64,000 nucleotides of DNA, taken from Streptomyces wedmorensis (GTDB lineage Bacteria; Actinomycetota; Actinomycetes; Streptomycetales; Streptomycetaceae). Below the pieces are notes generated by a model that worked only from the letters and a program-made list of their open reading frames with translations, searched no databases and was not told the DNA's origin. Below, in pieces: positions 45,331 through 54,061 of the stretch (the first letter of the stretch is position 1; every line of letters starts with the position of its first letter). Position numbers and translations under genes: made by a program. The DNA is taken from positions 6,200-70,199 of the forward strand of contig NZ_JNWK01000038.1 of assembly GCF_000716445.1 (NCBI RefSeq), given 5' to 3'.

Positions 45331-46407
45331 TCAGCCGTGGTCCTCCCACTCCGCCTGGCAGAACCGGGCCCCGCTCACCGTGGTGTCCCCGGCTCGGGTG
45401 GCTCGTACGTACATGTTGAGGCCCGTGGGTCCAGGGTCTCCTCCGCAGCCGAAGGCGATACCCAGCCCGCTCTCCTCCAGGTGCTGCATCAGCAGCGTGT
45501 CAACGGCCTGGACCGGCATCCCAATCAGCCGAATGCCCTCGAATTCGACCTGTGGCCCGGTGAGTCCGTCGACCGTGACCGCGCCCAGGGTGGGAGGCAA
45601 GCCGGGGCCGCAGGCATAGTGAGCAGTCACTCCGGCCTGGTCGAACCGGTCGTGGTACAGGATCCACTCCCCGGGGCCCTCCCACGGCTGCCCGAAAGGG
45701 TACCGGCCCAGGCGAGCAGTCGGCTTCTCGTCCAACGCGCTTACCACCTGCTGCGGATTCATACCGAACCGGAGGGGACCGATGCCCCGCAGGGGCGTCC
45801 AGTTCCAGCACGGCCGGTCTTGCGCGGCCTTGACAAGCCACGCCCCTGGGTTCGGCCGCTCATCACTGATGTCTCGCCAGTAGACGACTGGCTCGGATGC
45901 GTACGGATCCTCCGCCAGCTCACCGCTGACGAGCAGAGCACTCGTAATCACCGCGTCCTGCCGCTGGAGATACCCCTCGGACGACAGCCCCTGTTCCTGT
46001 GCGGCGCCCATGGAAATGCCCCACGCCACGACCTCCGGATCACCGCTCCAGTTCACCTGCACGGACGTTTCCTCCCGGCGTGCGAGCTCCTGAATATCCG
46101 AGCACACCTCGGAGGGCACTCGGGCGATCAGCTCAATGCCCCGCAGACTCACCAGCGGTCCGTCCATCGCATCGATCACCACCGCGACCAAACCCGAATC
46201 TGCCCCATAGATTCCGGTCACACCCCATTTGGTGTAATTGCCCCACCCCATGCCGCTGCCGAGCCCCTGTGAGACGTGGGCGACCGCCCCGCCCAGAGCC
46301 GACGCCACCTGGCCCGGGTTCATTCCGAACCGCAGCGGTCCCACCCCCACCAACGGCTCAAGCACCCACTGCGCCCTCTCCCCAGGCTTCCTGTCCCACC
46401 AGCGCAC
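45331..46407 (-). CDS. Tandem-duplicated hypothetical protein (passenger)
   Basis: A 358-residue protein made of two similar halves. The first carries LEPLVGVGPLRFGMNPGQVA and the second WTPLRGIGPLRFGMNPQQVV. After each come a YTKWGVTGIY- or RFDQAGVTAHY-like strand and a GVELI/GIRLIGxP-type segment, so an ancestral domain of about 170 residues was duplicated. The GxGPLRFGM motif resembles small immunity or lipoprotein-like domains, but I assign no function. It is the only gene in the nested element and looks intact. No signal peptide. Confidence 0.75.
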   Translation of the reverse strand: MRWWDRKPGERAQWVLEPLVGVGPLRFGMNPGQVASALGGAVAHVSQGLGSGMGWGNYTKWGVTGIYGADSGLVAVVIDAMDGPLVSLRGIELIARVPSEVCSDIQELARREETSVQVNWSGDPEVVAWGISMGAAQEQGLSSEGYLQRQDAVITSALLVSGELAEDPYASEPVVYWRDISDERPNPGAWLVKAAQDRPCWNWTPLRGIGPLRFGMNPQQVVSALDEKPTARLGRYPFGQPWEGPGEWILYHDRFDQAGVTAHYACGPGLPPTLGAVTVDGLTGPQVEFEGIRLIGMPVQAVDTLLMQHLEESGLGIAFGCGGDPGPTGLNMYVRATRAGDTTVSGARFCQAEWEDHG

Positions 46408-46680
46408 CCCAACCCCCAGCGATCACTCTGGACACCCCCGGCACTCTGCCGGCGACCAGGAAGCCACCCTAGGCGTGACCTGCGACATCGGACTCCGGCC
46501 CCGTGGGCCCACGGGGCCGGTGAAGAGACATCAGGCCGCTGGATTGAAAGGAGCGGCTACAGGGACGGCGAGGAGCACAGCCGCCGCGGTTGCAACCCGA
46601 TAGCGGCCCAGCGCCACGAGGCAGACCTGCGCAGGACACGAGGGTGAGCACATAGCCGCGTACCGGGGTGAGCACATTCA
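46408..46680. other. Non-coding part of nested element
   Basis: Upstream region of the passenger gene inside the nested element. It should hold that gene's promoter. No other gene recognised. Confidence 0.4.
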
Positions 46681-47152
46681 CATGTACGCCGACAGCGTGC
46701 TGATGGGCCCGGCAGGTAGTTGAGTCGACGCCGACCTGGCTCCAGTCCAAACGGCCCTCCGCGTCGGCTTGGGCCTGGACGGCTTTCAGGATCCGGTCCC
46801 AGGTCCCGTCCGCCGACCAGCGACGATGGCGTTCATAGATGGTCTTCCACTTCCCGTATCGCAAGGGTAGATCCCGCCAGGGGACGCCTGTGCGCTCGCG
46901 GAAATAGATGCCGTTCAGCACACGACGGTGGTCACTCCACTGCCCGCCCCGCCCACCGTTAACAGGCAGGTGCGGCAAGAGCCGATCCCACTCCTCGTTC
47001 GTCAGATCGCCACGTCCCACGCCACCCAAACGATCCAGGAAGGCGCTCCGGTTCCAAGATCGAATGACGATTCGCCGGACACGGCCTAGTGCCGCATCAG
47101 ACAACGTTCGCCCTCACCAAGAAGAGAGCTAACGAGCTCGTGCGCGGTAGCG

Positions 47153-47960
47153 GTGAGGCGTCGAGCCCCGGTGCTTGATCATGGCCGGGTGGTGGGAACC
47201 GTGACTCGTGCAGTGATCGTCGTCAATCGCCGGATCACGGGCCTGTGGGCCGATGCGATCGCTGAACTCATCACTGAGTTGGGCCCGTTGTGGCATGAGC
47301 GTCACCAGGTCAAGCTTGCCTCTCGGCCGCGGAAGCGTGCTGTGGGCGCCGGTGCGAAGTACCGGTTCGTGTTCGTCGACGGCACCGAGATCCGGGTCCG
47401 CCGTCCGGCCGCCGGTCGCAAGGACCGGGACGGGTTCATCTCCGGGAAGAACAAGCAGAACGCCGTCAAGACCACGGTCCTCACCGACCGGGACGGACGG
47501 GTGCTGTTCTGCAGTCCGGCCAGACCAGGCAGCTGTGCGGGCATCTCCCATACCCGCCAGTCGGGCCTGGTCAAGCTCTTGGTGGGCGGTCCAGCGGTGC
47601 AGATCCTCACCGATGCCGGCTGCCAGGCCTCGGTGCCCAGATCGGTGGACGCCTGGTGACACCACCGCACCGCAAGTTCAGGAAGAGCGCCCCGGAAGTT
47701 CAGGAAGAGCGCCCCGGGCTGGTACGAGGAAACGCACGACCGACAGCGCAAGGCGCATTCCTCCAGGCGCATCCGCGTCGAGCACGGCATCGCCCACCTC
47801 AAGAACTGGTGGGCACTGGCCCGCCACCTCGGCCGCCGCGAGCACACGAGCGACATCGTCCAAGCCGTCGCCGGCTTGCTTTCCCACCAGCAGACCGCGG
47901 ACCTGGGCCTCGATGACAGAGGCGAGCACCAGCCCCACCGAAACCCTCGACACCTCACCG
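47153..47960 (+). pseudogene. IS5/HARBI-type transposase, deleted
   Basis: ADAIAELITELGPLWHERHQ and RKRAVGAGAKYRFVFVDG are followed directly by TEIRVRRPAAGRKDRD. Related transposases have some 60 extra residues with the HTH between these blocks, so an in-frame deletion is likely. FISGKNKQNAVKTTVLTD and VQILTDAGCQ follow. A 22-bp tandem duplication at 47674-47717 shifts the frame. RKAHSSRRIRVEHGIAHLKN, with the catalytic Glu, appears in another frame. Confidence 0.8.
47674..47717. repeat. 22-bp perfect tandem duplication
   Basis: Two adjacent copies of a 22-bp unit beginning AAGTTCAGGAAGAGCGCC inside the transposase remnant. The extra copy changes the frame by one. Confidence 0.95.
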
Positions 47961-48146
47961 CCTGCCGTGCACGAGCTCGTTCGCCTCGGGGCGAGGTGTG
48001 GTGAGGGACGACTTCTCCGTCGAGTTCAACGTGCTGAGCGGGGTTCGACGTCCAGTCTCTTGCTGGGGGGAGCTGAATCAGTCGGCCGCGCCTCGGGTGT
48101 GCCGGAGCTGGACGAGGACGAGACCGGCGTCGAGCGAGTCAGGCCG

Positions 48147-48740
48147 TCAGTCGCCTGTGCTGTCGGCGCGCAGCAGGGCGAGCTGGTGCTCGACGGCCCC
48201 AGTGAGCCGTGCGTCGTCGTCGGTGGCGAGGAGGTCGAGCAGGGCGCCCCGCAGGACGGCCAGGGCCAGGGTCCGGCGGTTGGCACCGTCCTCGCTGTCG
48301 CGCTCGGCCGGTGGCTGGAAGCCGGCCAGGACGCCGAGCCAGTCCTCCACCGTCGCCCGGGCGAACCCCGCCCAGGCCCCGTCGGGCTGGACGAGGGAGC
48401 GGGTGTACGCCTCGGCCCATAGCCGCAGCAGTGGCCGGTGCTCCTTCGCGGCGAGCCATGTCCAGAGCCGTTCGACGGCGGGCACGAGTCCGGCGGGGCT
48501 TTCGGGCTGCCGGGCCCGGTCCAGGAGTGTCAGCTCGTCGGCGCGGGCGCGCGCCAGCAGCGCCCGCAGCAGGCCGTCCTTGCTTTCGAAGAGAAAGAGC
48601 AGGACCCGTGGGCTGGAGCCGATGGCCTCGGCCAGCGGGCGCAGTGACAGGTCGGTCAGGCCGTGGGCGAGGGCGTACTGGTAGGCCGCTTCCAGCAGCT
48701 CGGTCTGCCGGGCGGAGGGGGTTGGCGCTTCCTGAGACAT
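48147..48740 (-). CDS. TetR-family regulator
   Basis: A 197-residue regulator. The HTH is in the first 60 residues (TDLSLRPLAEAIGSSPRVLL then FLFESKDGLLRALLARA), a variant in which the usual YYHF is LLFLFES. The C-terminal domain is helical with a conserved-looking RLWAEAYTRSL. Divergent from the GNAT gene, with a palindromic operator between them. Probably represses itself and the acetyltransferase. Confidence 0.92.
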   Translation of the reverse strand: MSQEAPTPSARQTELLEAAYQYALAHGLTDLSLRPLAEAIGSSPRVLLFLFESKDGLLRALLARARADELTLLDRARQPESPAGLVPAVERLWTWLAAKEHRPLLRLWAEAYTRSLVQPDGAWAGFARATVEDWLGVLAGFQPPAERDSEDGANRRTLALAVLRGALLDLLATDDDARLTGAVEHQLALLRADSTGD

Positions 48741-48752
48741 GCAGCTAGCCTA

Positions 48753-48772
48753 ACTGAAACAATCGTTTCAGT
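48753..48772. promoter_or_regulatory. TetR-type operator
   Basis: ACTGAAAC-AATC-GTTTCAGT, perfect 8-bp arms, midway between the divergent TetR and GNAT genes. Confidence 0.85.
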
Positions 48773-48807
48773 GATGTGGCGCGATCGCGGGGCCAGGAGA
48801 GCAGCGC

Positions 48808-49338
48808 ATGTATCAGCAAGATCAGAAGCAAGTCGTCGTACGCCGTGCCGACCGTCCTGGCGACCTGGGATGGGTGGTGATGGCCCACGGCGAGGCATAC
48901 GACCAGCAGTTCGGCTGGAACACCGACTTCGAGGTCCTGGTCGCCAGGATCGTCGCCGACTACGGAACCAGACACGATCCGGCCCGAGAAGCGGGCTGGA
49001 TCGCCGAGGTCAACGGCCGACGCGTGGGCTGCGTCTTCCTCGTCGCGGGCGACCGGCCGGAGGTGGCCAAGCTGCGGATCCTGCTCGTCACCCCGGAGGG
49101 CAGGGGCCTTCGCCTCGGGACGCGTCTGGTCGAGAAGTGCCTCGCCTTCGCCCGTGAAGCGGACTATGAGCAGGTAACACTGTGGACCAACGACGTGCTC
49201 ACGGCGGCACGCAAGATCTACCGGAGCTTCGGCTTCACCCTTGCTGACGAGGAGCGACACCACAGCTACGGCCACGATCTCGTCGGCCAGAACTGGACCC
49301 TCGACCTGCGCACCGGCGCGACGGACAGCGACAGCTGA
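48808..49338 (+). CDS. GNAT-family N-acetyltransferase
   Basis: A 176-residue acetyltransferase. The acetyl-CoA loop is VTPEGRGLRLGTRLVEKCLA (motif A, Q/RxxGxG/A variant RGLRLG), preceded by strand LRILLV. QVTLWTNDVLTAARKIYRSF then GFTLADEE is motif B. Often found fused to MarR domains in actinomycetes; here it is alone. Divergent TetR gene probably controls it. Substrate unknown. Confidence 0.9.
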   Translation: MYQQDQKQVVVRRADRPGDLGWVVMAHGEAYDQQFGWNTDFEVLVARIVADYGTRHDPAREAGWIAEVNGRRVGCVFLVAGDRPEVAKLRILLVTPEGRGLRLGTRLVEKCLAFAREADYEQVTLWTNDVLTAARKIYRSFGFTLADEERHHSYGHDLVGQNWTLDLRTGATDSDS

Positions 49339-49648
49339 CCGACATGGCGAAGCCCGAGCTGGGCCCCACCGGTGCCGGAGTCCCCCAGGCGGCGGCCATC
49401 GCGCAAGCGATCCCCACCCTGCACGTCAGCCTCGAACACGCCCGCGCGGAGGTGTCGCTCCGGATCACCTCGTGCGGCCGGTCTCGGCCTCGGTGCCGTT
49501 GAAGATGGCAGTCCAGCCGGTCTGATGGAAGTAACGAAGAGACGCTGCTCCATCATCTCGAACGTCGGAGGGGATCCGTCATGCGGCCGGCTCGCCGTCC
49601 CTGAAATACCCGTCGAATTCGTCACGGGGTGCTGTCTACGCTGGTGAC
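49339..49648. other. No gene recognised
   Basis: A 50-codon forward frame from ATG 49344 (GPTGAGVPQAAAIAQAIPTL) is open but has no ribosome-binding sequence or family. I do not call it. Confidence 0.4.
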
Positions 49649-49975
49649 ATGGCCCACGCGAAGACCTCGTACGTCTGCTTGCCCTGCCGGGCCTCGTACA
49701 AGCAGCTCTACGGCAGGGAACGGCAGCGGATCTGCCCGCGCTGCTCGGAGCCGCTGACCCACGTGGGGTCGGCCTTTGCCGCGCCCCGGCGACGGGACAC
49801 CGCAGCCTGGCGGACTCTCTCGGTTCTGCTGAACGCAGGCGTGGGTTCCCACAAGAGCTGCTGCGGCGGCCCCGGGTACCGGCCCCGCACGCTTCGCGAG
49901 GTGCGGGAGCGGATGACGTATGGGCGGCGTACTGGCGAGCCTGTGGCCAAGGCCCTCGTGCAGCAGGTGACCTGA
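49649..49975 (+). CDS. Zinc-ribbon hypothetical protein
   Basis: A 108-residue protein. YVCLPCRASYKQ and RICPRCSEPLTHVGSAFAAP form a two-knuckle zinc ribbon. KSCCGGPGYRPRTLREVRER is a second conserved block. Close relatives are widespread in Streptomyces, without known function. TGA overlaps the ATG of the next gene (TGATG), indicating an operon. Confidence 0.85.
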   Translation: MAHAKTSYVCLPCRASYKQLYGRERQRICPRCSEPLTHVGSAFAAPRRRDTAAWRTLSVLLNAGVGSHKSCCGGPGYRPRTLREVRERMTYGRRTGEPVAKALVQQVT

Positions 49976-50835
49976 TGGGACACCACAGCCTGACGCGCCT
50001 CGTCGCGCCGCCGGCCAAACCCGTTGACGCCGGCGGGGACTGGACTCTCCCCGAGGCCGCGCTTGGTGTGCGGCTGCCCGAGGACTACAAGTGGCTGGTC
50101 GAGACCTACGGATGGGGGGAGTTCTGTGACTTCCTCTACCTGCGGACACCGTTCGGCGCGAGTAAGTACAACGGCGTGGAATGGCAGAGCGGACGACCGT
50201 CGGGGGCGCCCGAGAGGGACCGCAAACGGTACCCGTACCCACTGCACCCGTCTCCGGGTGGGCTGTTGGTCTGGGGAGCCACCATGGACGCCGACCGGCT
50301 GTGCTGGCTCACCGTCGGGGGCCCGCAGGACTGGCCCGTTGTGGTCTGGAGCCGGGACGGTGAGTACGAGACCCACGCCATGGGCGCGGCCGGGTTCATC
50401 GAGAACTGGGCCGGCGGACACATCGGCTCCCGGCTGCTCGGGGACATGGAACCTGACCTTGCACCGTGGTTCAACGCTTTCCGGCCCCGCGTCCACCGGT
50501 GCCTGCGCTTGACCGAAGGCCGCCTGGCTCATTCCGAGCGCCTGCACATCCTCCGGGAGGCCCTGACCCCTACGACCGATCGCGGCTCGTGGCGGTCGGA
50601 GCGCGGTGAGAGCGGTCAGGACCATTTCGCGACGGTCGATACCGACTGGTTGCTCACCTACGACATGTCCAGCCCTCACCAGATCCGCATCAGTTTCCCG
50701 CCCGAGGACAGTGAGCGGGTCCGACAGCACCTCTTCGATGCCGTGCGGCTCATGGGTTGTGAGGTTCTTCGGATGACGACGGCAGCCGGAACGTCCCTAC
50801 CGCGCTGGGACGCGGCCACGGGCGAGGACGGTTAG
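49975..50835 (+). CDS. SMI1/KNR4-family protein
   Basis: A 286-residue protein with an N-terminal SMI1/KNR4-like domain: LPEAALGVRLPEDYKWLVET then YGWGEFCDFLYLRTPFG and LLVWGATMDADRLCWLT, followed by VVVWSRDGEYETHAMGAAGF. The C-terminal 100 residues are a separate domain of unknown type. This superfamily often provides immunity to polymorphic toxins, but no toxin is adjacent. Translationally coupled to the zinc-ribbon gene. Confidence 0.85.
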   Translation: MGHHSLTRLVAPPAKPVDAGGDWTLPEAALGVRLPEDYKWLVETYGWGEFCDFLYLRTPFGASKYNGVEWQSGRPSGAPERDRKRYPYPLHPSPGGLLVWGATMDADRLCWLTVGGPQDWPVVVWSRDGEYETHAMGAAGFIENWAGGHIGSRLLGDMEPDLAPWFNAFRPRVHRCLRLTEGRLAHSERLHILREALTPTTDRGSWRSERGESGQDHFATVDTDWLLTYDMSSPHQIRISFPPEDSERVRQHLFDAVRLMGCEVLRMTTAAGTSLPRWDAATGEDG

Positions 50836-51178
50836 GAACAGCTCCGGTACCGCGACGGTATGTCACGGCACCGAGAATCCGGAGCCATGTCATCCGTTTA
50901 GGAATGATGCAAAGCCGCAGGTGAGGCGGTTGCCCATAGGGCATCGAAGCGGAGAACTGCACCAGCGGGGGGTCTCACGAACCGTGTCCTCATCTCACGG
51001 CCAATGTCCTACCGGTGTCCTCTCGTGAGACTCCTCAGGCCAGCGGCTGTCCTGTCGCAGTGCAGCTGGCGGATTCTCACTCGGTCTCATCCGAGCTGCC
51101 GGATTCTCACCGCGTCGCGGTTGGCCGCCGGTTCGTCTCGCCGAACGCTGGGCGTACCGCCTCCCTTATCATGGGCAC
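50836..51178. other. No gene recognised
   Basis: Between the SMI1/KNR4 gene and the SAP-domain gene. A repeated phrase GGATTCTCAC occurs at about 51071 and 51101. No promoter boxes assigned. Confidence 0.4.
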
Positions 51179-51748
51179 ATGAGTTCGAATGCGGACGCTG
51201 AGGTGCGACCGGAGCTGAGTGCCGCGTTGAGCGGTGACGAGTTGGCCCGCTGGTACTGGACACTGGCCGAGCTGACCGCGCTTGCCCGGGAGCTCGGGGT
51301 GCCGCGGGGCGGTGGGAAAGTGGCGCTGACGGAGCGGCTACGGGCGGCATTGGACGGTGGCGCCCCGCCTGCCGTGCCGCCCCGGACGCGCCCCGCCGGC
51401 CGTCAGCTCACCGCGCCAGTGAGCGGGTCCACCGTGATTCCCGAGGGGCAGCGGTGCAGTCAGGTGCTGCGCGAGTACTTCCATCGCGAGATCGGCCCGG
51501 GCTTTCACTTCGACGCCCACATGCGGACGTTCGTCACCGAAGGCGCAGGGCGCACCCTGGCCGACGCCGTTGCCCACTGGCACACCACGCGCCAGGCCGC
51601 TGCCCAGCTTCAGGAGATCGGATCGCAGTTCGAACTCAACCGCTTCCTGCGTGACTGGCATGCCGAGCATCCGGCCGGCCGCAGGACCGAAGCGCTCGCC
51701 GCCTGGCGCGCTCACCGCGACCGGCCTCGTGGTCCGGCCGCGGGGTGA
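51179..51748 (+). CDS. SAP-like / DUF6434 domain protein
   Basis: A 189-residue protein. The N-terminal half has a SAP-like helix-extended loop-helix (WYWTLAELTALARELGVPRG then GGKVALTERLRAAL). The C-terminal half matches DUF6434: LREYFHREIGPGFHFDAHMR then GAGRTLADAVAHWHTTR. SAP motifs bind nucleic acid. Function unknown; stands alone. Confidence 0.85.
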   Translation: MSSNADAEVRPELSAALSGDELARWYWTLAELTALARELGVPRGGGKVALTERLRAALDGGAPPAVPPRTRPAGRQLTAPVSGSTVIPEGQRCSQVLREYFHREIGPGFHFDAHMRTFVTEGAGRTLADAVAHWHTTRQAAAQLQEIGSQFELNRFLRDWHAEHPAGRRTEALAAWRAHRDRPRGPAAG

Positions 51749-51968
51749 CCGACCCACAGTCATGCCAGGGTGCCGAGTGTCGGGGAGTCGGATCCCGGCC
51801 CCGCGACCCTTCCGTGAAGGCCGACTCGTCTGAGAACGTCACCGGACCGCATCCCAAGGTCATCTGGCAGCCCTGCAGGTCAGAACCGCACCACCCGACA
51901 ACTGGATGCGACAGCGCAGCTGAGGCCGTGCACGGACCCATCTGGGCAGGGGATACGGTGCCGAGGTG

Positions 51969-52180
51969 ATGGAGCCCGTGCCCGCCGATGTGGCCCTCGT
52001 GCTGGAGGCGGTTCTCGACGAGGACGATCCGGTACGCCTCGCACTTCGCGAACAGGTGCCGCACAGCCGCGTGTGAGGCCGCTGCACGTGTGGCTGTGGC
52101 ACCGCGTACTTCGATCTCGACACGCACGCGGTGGAGCCGGCGCCATCCGGCCCAGGCACTGTGGTGGCGGCCGAGGCCCC
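51969..52180 (+). pseudogene. Hypothetical gene with in-frame TGA
   Basis: MEPVPADVALVLEAVLDEDD then PVRLALREQVPHSRV runs into a TGA at about 52074. The same frame continues GRCTCGCGTAYFDLDTHAVE PAP-like sequence. The combined pattern is that of a common Streptomyces hypothetical protein with a CxCG strand. After about 52180 the resemblance ends. Confidence 0.5.
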
Positions 52181-52299
52181 ATCGATGCAAGATCCACAGG
52201 CAAGTTCGATGCGACAGGGTAGCGGCTTGCGACGCGCGGTCGTTTGTGGGCAACGATGGCTGCCGAGGAAGAGGACACCCCCGATTCGTCAGACGGTCC

Positions 52300-52659
52300 A
52301 GCATCACGATGCCGAATGGCACGGCTGACCGCATTTGCGTACTCGGACGCGGTGGCTGAGACCTCGGCCGGACCCACCGCTTGAACCGCGGTGGAGGCGT
52401 GCAGCATCCGCGTTGCGTCTTCAGAGCTGCCTCTGACCATGTAGTCGAAGGCCGCGACCAGCAGGTCCGCGTACGCCTGTCGGCGTCGTTCATCCACTCG
52501 GGCTCGATGCTGCTCGTCCAAGGTGGCCTGCACCGTGATGATGAGCGCGCCGGCCTGTGCGCGGCCGGCGGCTTCCGCAGCGGCGGCTTGGTGGTTGGCG
52601 GCGTGCACGGCAGCAGCGGCCTGGCGGATGTCCGTGCTCCGCGTGAACCAGCCGGTCAC
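52300..52659 (-). CDS. Hypothetical helical protein, 3' truncated
   Basis: From GTG 52659 the frame gives TGWFTRSTDIRQAAAAVHAA then NHQAAAAEAAGRAQAGALII and HRARVDERRRQAYADLLVAA, a long amphipathic, coiled-coil-like helix. The family-like part ends near SEYANAVSRAIRH. Further codons look off-frame, so the 3' end has probably been replaced by the sequence at 51969-52250. Function unknown. Confidence 0.5.
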
Positions 52660-52852
52660 GATGCTGCGCCCGCGATGGCCTACCCAGTGGCGATCAGAGC
52701 GATCCCTCACTCACTCATACGGCGGATCCTGCCACGAGAGTTCCTCGGCCCCCTTCTTGGCTATGCGGCGCGCGGACGGTTTCGGTGGGCGGCCCGGCGT
52801 GGCCTCAAGAGGCGGAGTCGGCTTCGGATTTGAAGGTCAGGCCGGCCTCTTG

Positions 52853-52882
52853 TTTACCTTACGGGTCGACCCGTAAGGTAAA
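52853..52882. promoter_or_regulatory. Perfect 30-bp palindrome, TetR operator
   Basis: TTTACCTTACGGGTC and its exact reverse complement form an uninterrupted 30-bp palindrome that ends four bases before the TetR ATG. Repressor binding would block both promoter and ribosome access. Confidence 0.92.
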
Positions 52883-52886
52883 TCTC

Positions 52887-53474
52887 ATGAGCTCCTCTCT
52901 GCCCTCCAGGGGGCGTCCCAGGGATCCCCGATCGCACCAGGCGATCATCGACGCGACGGCAGAGCTGGTGGTCGAGGTCGGCTACGCCGCAACATCGATC
53001 GGGGCGGTGGCCGCGCGGGCAGGTGTCGGCAAGGACACGATCTACCGGCGGTGGCCGGGGAAGCCGGAGTTGGTCTTCGAGGCCGTCTTCACGACCACCG
53101 ATGATGCTCCGGTCCCGGACACCGGAACGCTGACCGGGGATCTGACCGTGGTGCTGCAGGGCCTGGTCGACGAGTTCCACGCGCCTGCCGCCGCGGCGGC
53201 ACTTCCGGGGCTGCTCGCTGCCTTCGCCGCCGATCCGGAACTGAAGGCGCGCATTCGCGGTGATTTCCTGGCGCCGTCGAAGGAACGGCTGCTGGTCGTC
53301 TTCGAACGCGCCGTGCTGCGCGGGGATATCGCGGCCGAAACGCCCGTGGACCTGGTCCTGGACGCGCTGGCCGGGGCCGTGTTCTTCCACGTAGGACTGA
53401 TCGGGGAGCACCCTGACCCGCAGTTGGCCGCGCTGCTGGCCTCTGTCGTAGTCAAAGGAATCGAGGTCCGATGA
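52887..53474 (+). CDS. TetR/AcrR-family regulator
   Basis: A 195-residue regulator. The HTH (about 20-62) reads IIDATAELVVEVGYAATSIG then AVAARAGVGKDTIYRRWPGK. The TetR C-terminal domain of the TetR_C_16/AcrR type includes PAAAAALPGLLAAFAADPEL. The palindrome at 52853-52882 is its likely operator. No Shine-Dalgarno fits between the palindrome and ATG, so translation may be leaderless. Its stop overlaps the ATG of the membrane protein gene (ATGA), the probable target. Confidence 0.93.
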   Translation: MSSSLPSRGRPRDPRSHQAIIDATAELVVEVGYAATSIGAVAARAGVGKDTIYRRWPGKPELVFEAVFTTTDDAPVPDTGTLTGDLTVVLQGLVDEFHAPAAAAALPGLLAAFAADPELKARIRGDFLAPSKERLLVVFERAVLRGDIAAETPVDLVLDALAGAVFFHVGLIGEHPDPQLAALLASVVVKGIEVR

Positions 53475-53851
53475 ACGGCTGGTTTCTTACGGGAGGGATC
53501 GCCGCTGTCGGCGTCGCCGCAGTGCACATCGCCGGTGGGCGCCGCGATGTGGTGCTCCCACTGCTGTCCTGCGGGCTCGCGGACGAACCGAAGCGTGTCC
53601 TGCATGCCGTATGGCACATGGTGAGCATCGACCTGACGCTCTCCGGACTCGCTCTGCTCTACCTCTCCCTGACGGACGACAGGCCAGGGACCGGCCCGGT
53701 GGCGTGGTTCGTGGCCGCGCACTTCATCGCGTACGCGGCAGCCTTCCTGGTCGTCACGCTGTCCGTCGACTGGCCCAGACCACTACTCCGCCTGCCACAG
53801 TGGATTCTGCTCCTGCCGGTCGCGGTACTGGCAGCGGCTGGCGCCGCATAG
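53471..53851 (+). CDS. Four-helix membrane protein
   Basis: A 126-residue protein with four hydrophobic helices: about 3-21, 46-66, 76-97 and 104-124. Conserved-looking polar residues lie in HIAGGRRDVV and RVLHAVWHMVSIDLTLSG. No named family recognised with confidence. Co-transcribed with, and probably regulated by, the TetR protein. Confidence 0.8.
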   Translation: MNGWFLTGGIAAVGVAAVHIAGGRRDVVLPLLSCGLADEPKRVLHAVWHMVSIDLTLSGLALLYLSLTDDRPGTGPVAWFVAAHFIAYAAAFLVVTLSVDWPRPLLRLPQWILLLPVAVLAAAGAA

Positions 53852-54061
53852 CCGCACCCTCGGAGAGCCCCGCGACCGCCGCTGTCCGCCTCGGATGACG
53901 TGGCCTCGGACCCGCAGTGGTGAGTCCACCAAGCCGGCGCACCGACCTCACTGTCGAGTCCATCAGCAGCGCGGCTTTGAGCCGCTTCCTCGACGACGTG
54001 GACCCGGGAACCGTGCCGTTGAGCCGGCCTCGAGGGGCGTACCCGACCGGTGGAGGTCCCG

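Larger units (their letters stand above)
45197..46694. mobile_element. 1.5-kb nested element with IS21-like ends
   Basis: Left end TGTCGGCGTACACCTCAATG and right end (reverse strand) TGTCGGCGTACATGTGAATG continue as imperfect inverted repeats for about 50 bp. Each contains two internal copies of a GTGCTCA-type box spaced about 24 bp. The 5-bp sequence GCGTG flanks it on both sides (45192-45196, 46695-46699), which is a target duplication. Multiple internal boxes are typical of IS21-like ends. No transposase is inside, only one passenger gene. Confidence 0.8.
44634..47020 (-). pseudogene. IS5-type transposase split by nested element
   Basis: The N-terminal part starts at GTG 47020: GRGDLTNEEWDRLLPHLPV, then RTGVPWRDLPLRYGKWKTIY, then VGVDSTTCRAHQHA with the first Asp. 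It is cut at 46695. The C-terminal part resumes at 45191: DEGLGRSRGGLTSKIHLAGE, then RPDALSADRAYSCRR and NEVERMINRLKGFRAVATRY (Glu helix), stopping at 44634. Joining the halves at the duplicated GCGTG places them in frames related by -1 around a CTCAAAAAGGGGG run, as in two-ORF IS427-type elements. It cannot be translated as it stands. Confidence 0.85.
44050..47085 (-). mobile_element. IS5/IS427-type element with passenger, interrupted
   Basis: Bounded by perfect 19-bp inverted repeats (GCCGTGTCCGGCGAATCGT) directly inside a duplicated CTAG (44046-44049 and 47086-47089). The transposase is on the minus strand in two halves: orfA from GTG 47020 and orfB ending at 44634. They are separated by a second, nested element. 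A forward gene (44093-44620) lies between the left end and the transposase stop. Before nesting, the IS would have been about 1.5 kb. Confidence 0.85.
47128..47984 (+). mobile_element. Internally deleted IS with ~40-bp inverted ends
   Basis: The left end GCTAACGAGCTCGTGCGCGG (47128-47147) and the complement of the right end at 47965-47984 match at 18 of 20 positions. Similarity continues inward through CGGTGAGG-GTCGAG. The 857-bp element carries a defective HARBI/IS5-type transposase. No target duplication was identified. Confidence 0.7.

Noticed and set aside
46238..46647. Forward frames in the nested element upstream of the passenger gene
   Set aside because: Antisense or off-frame composition, with no ribosome-binding sequence and no family.
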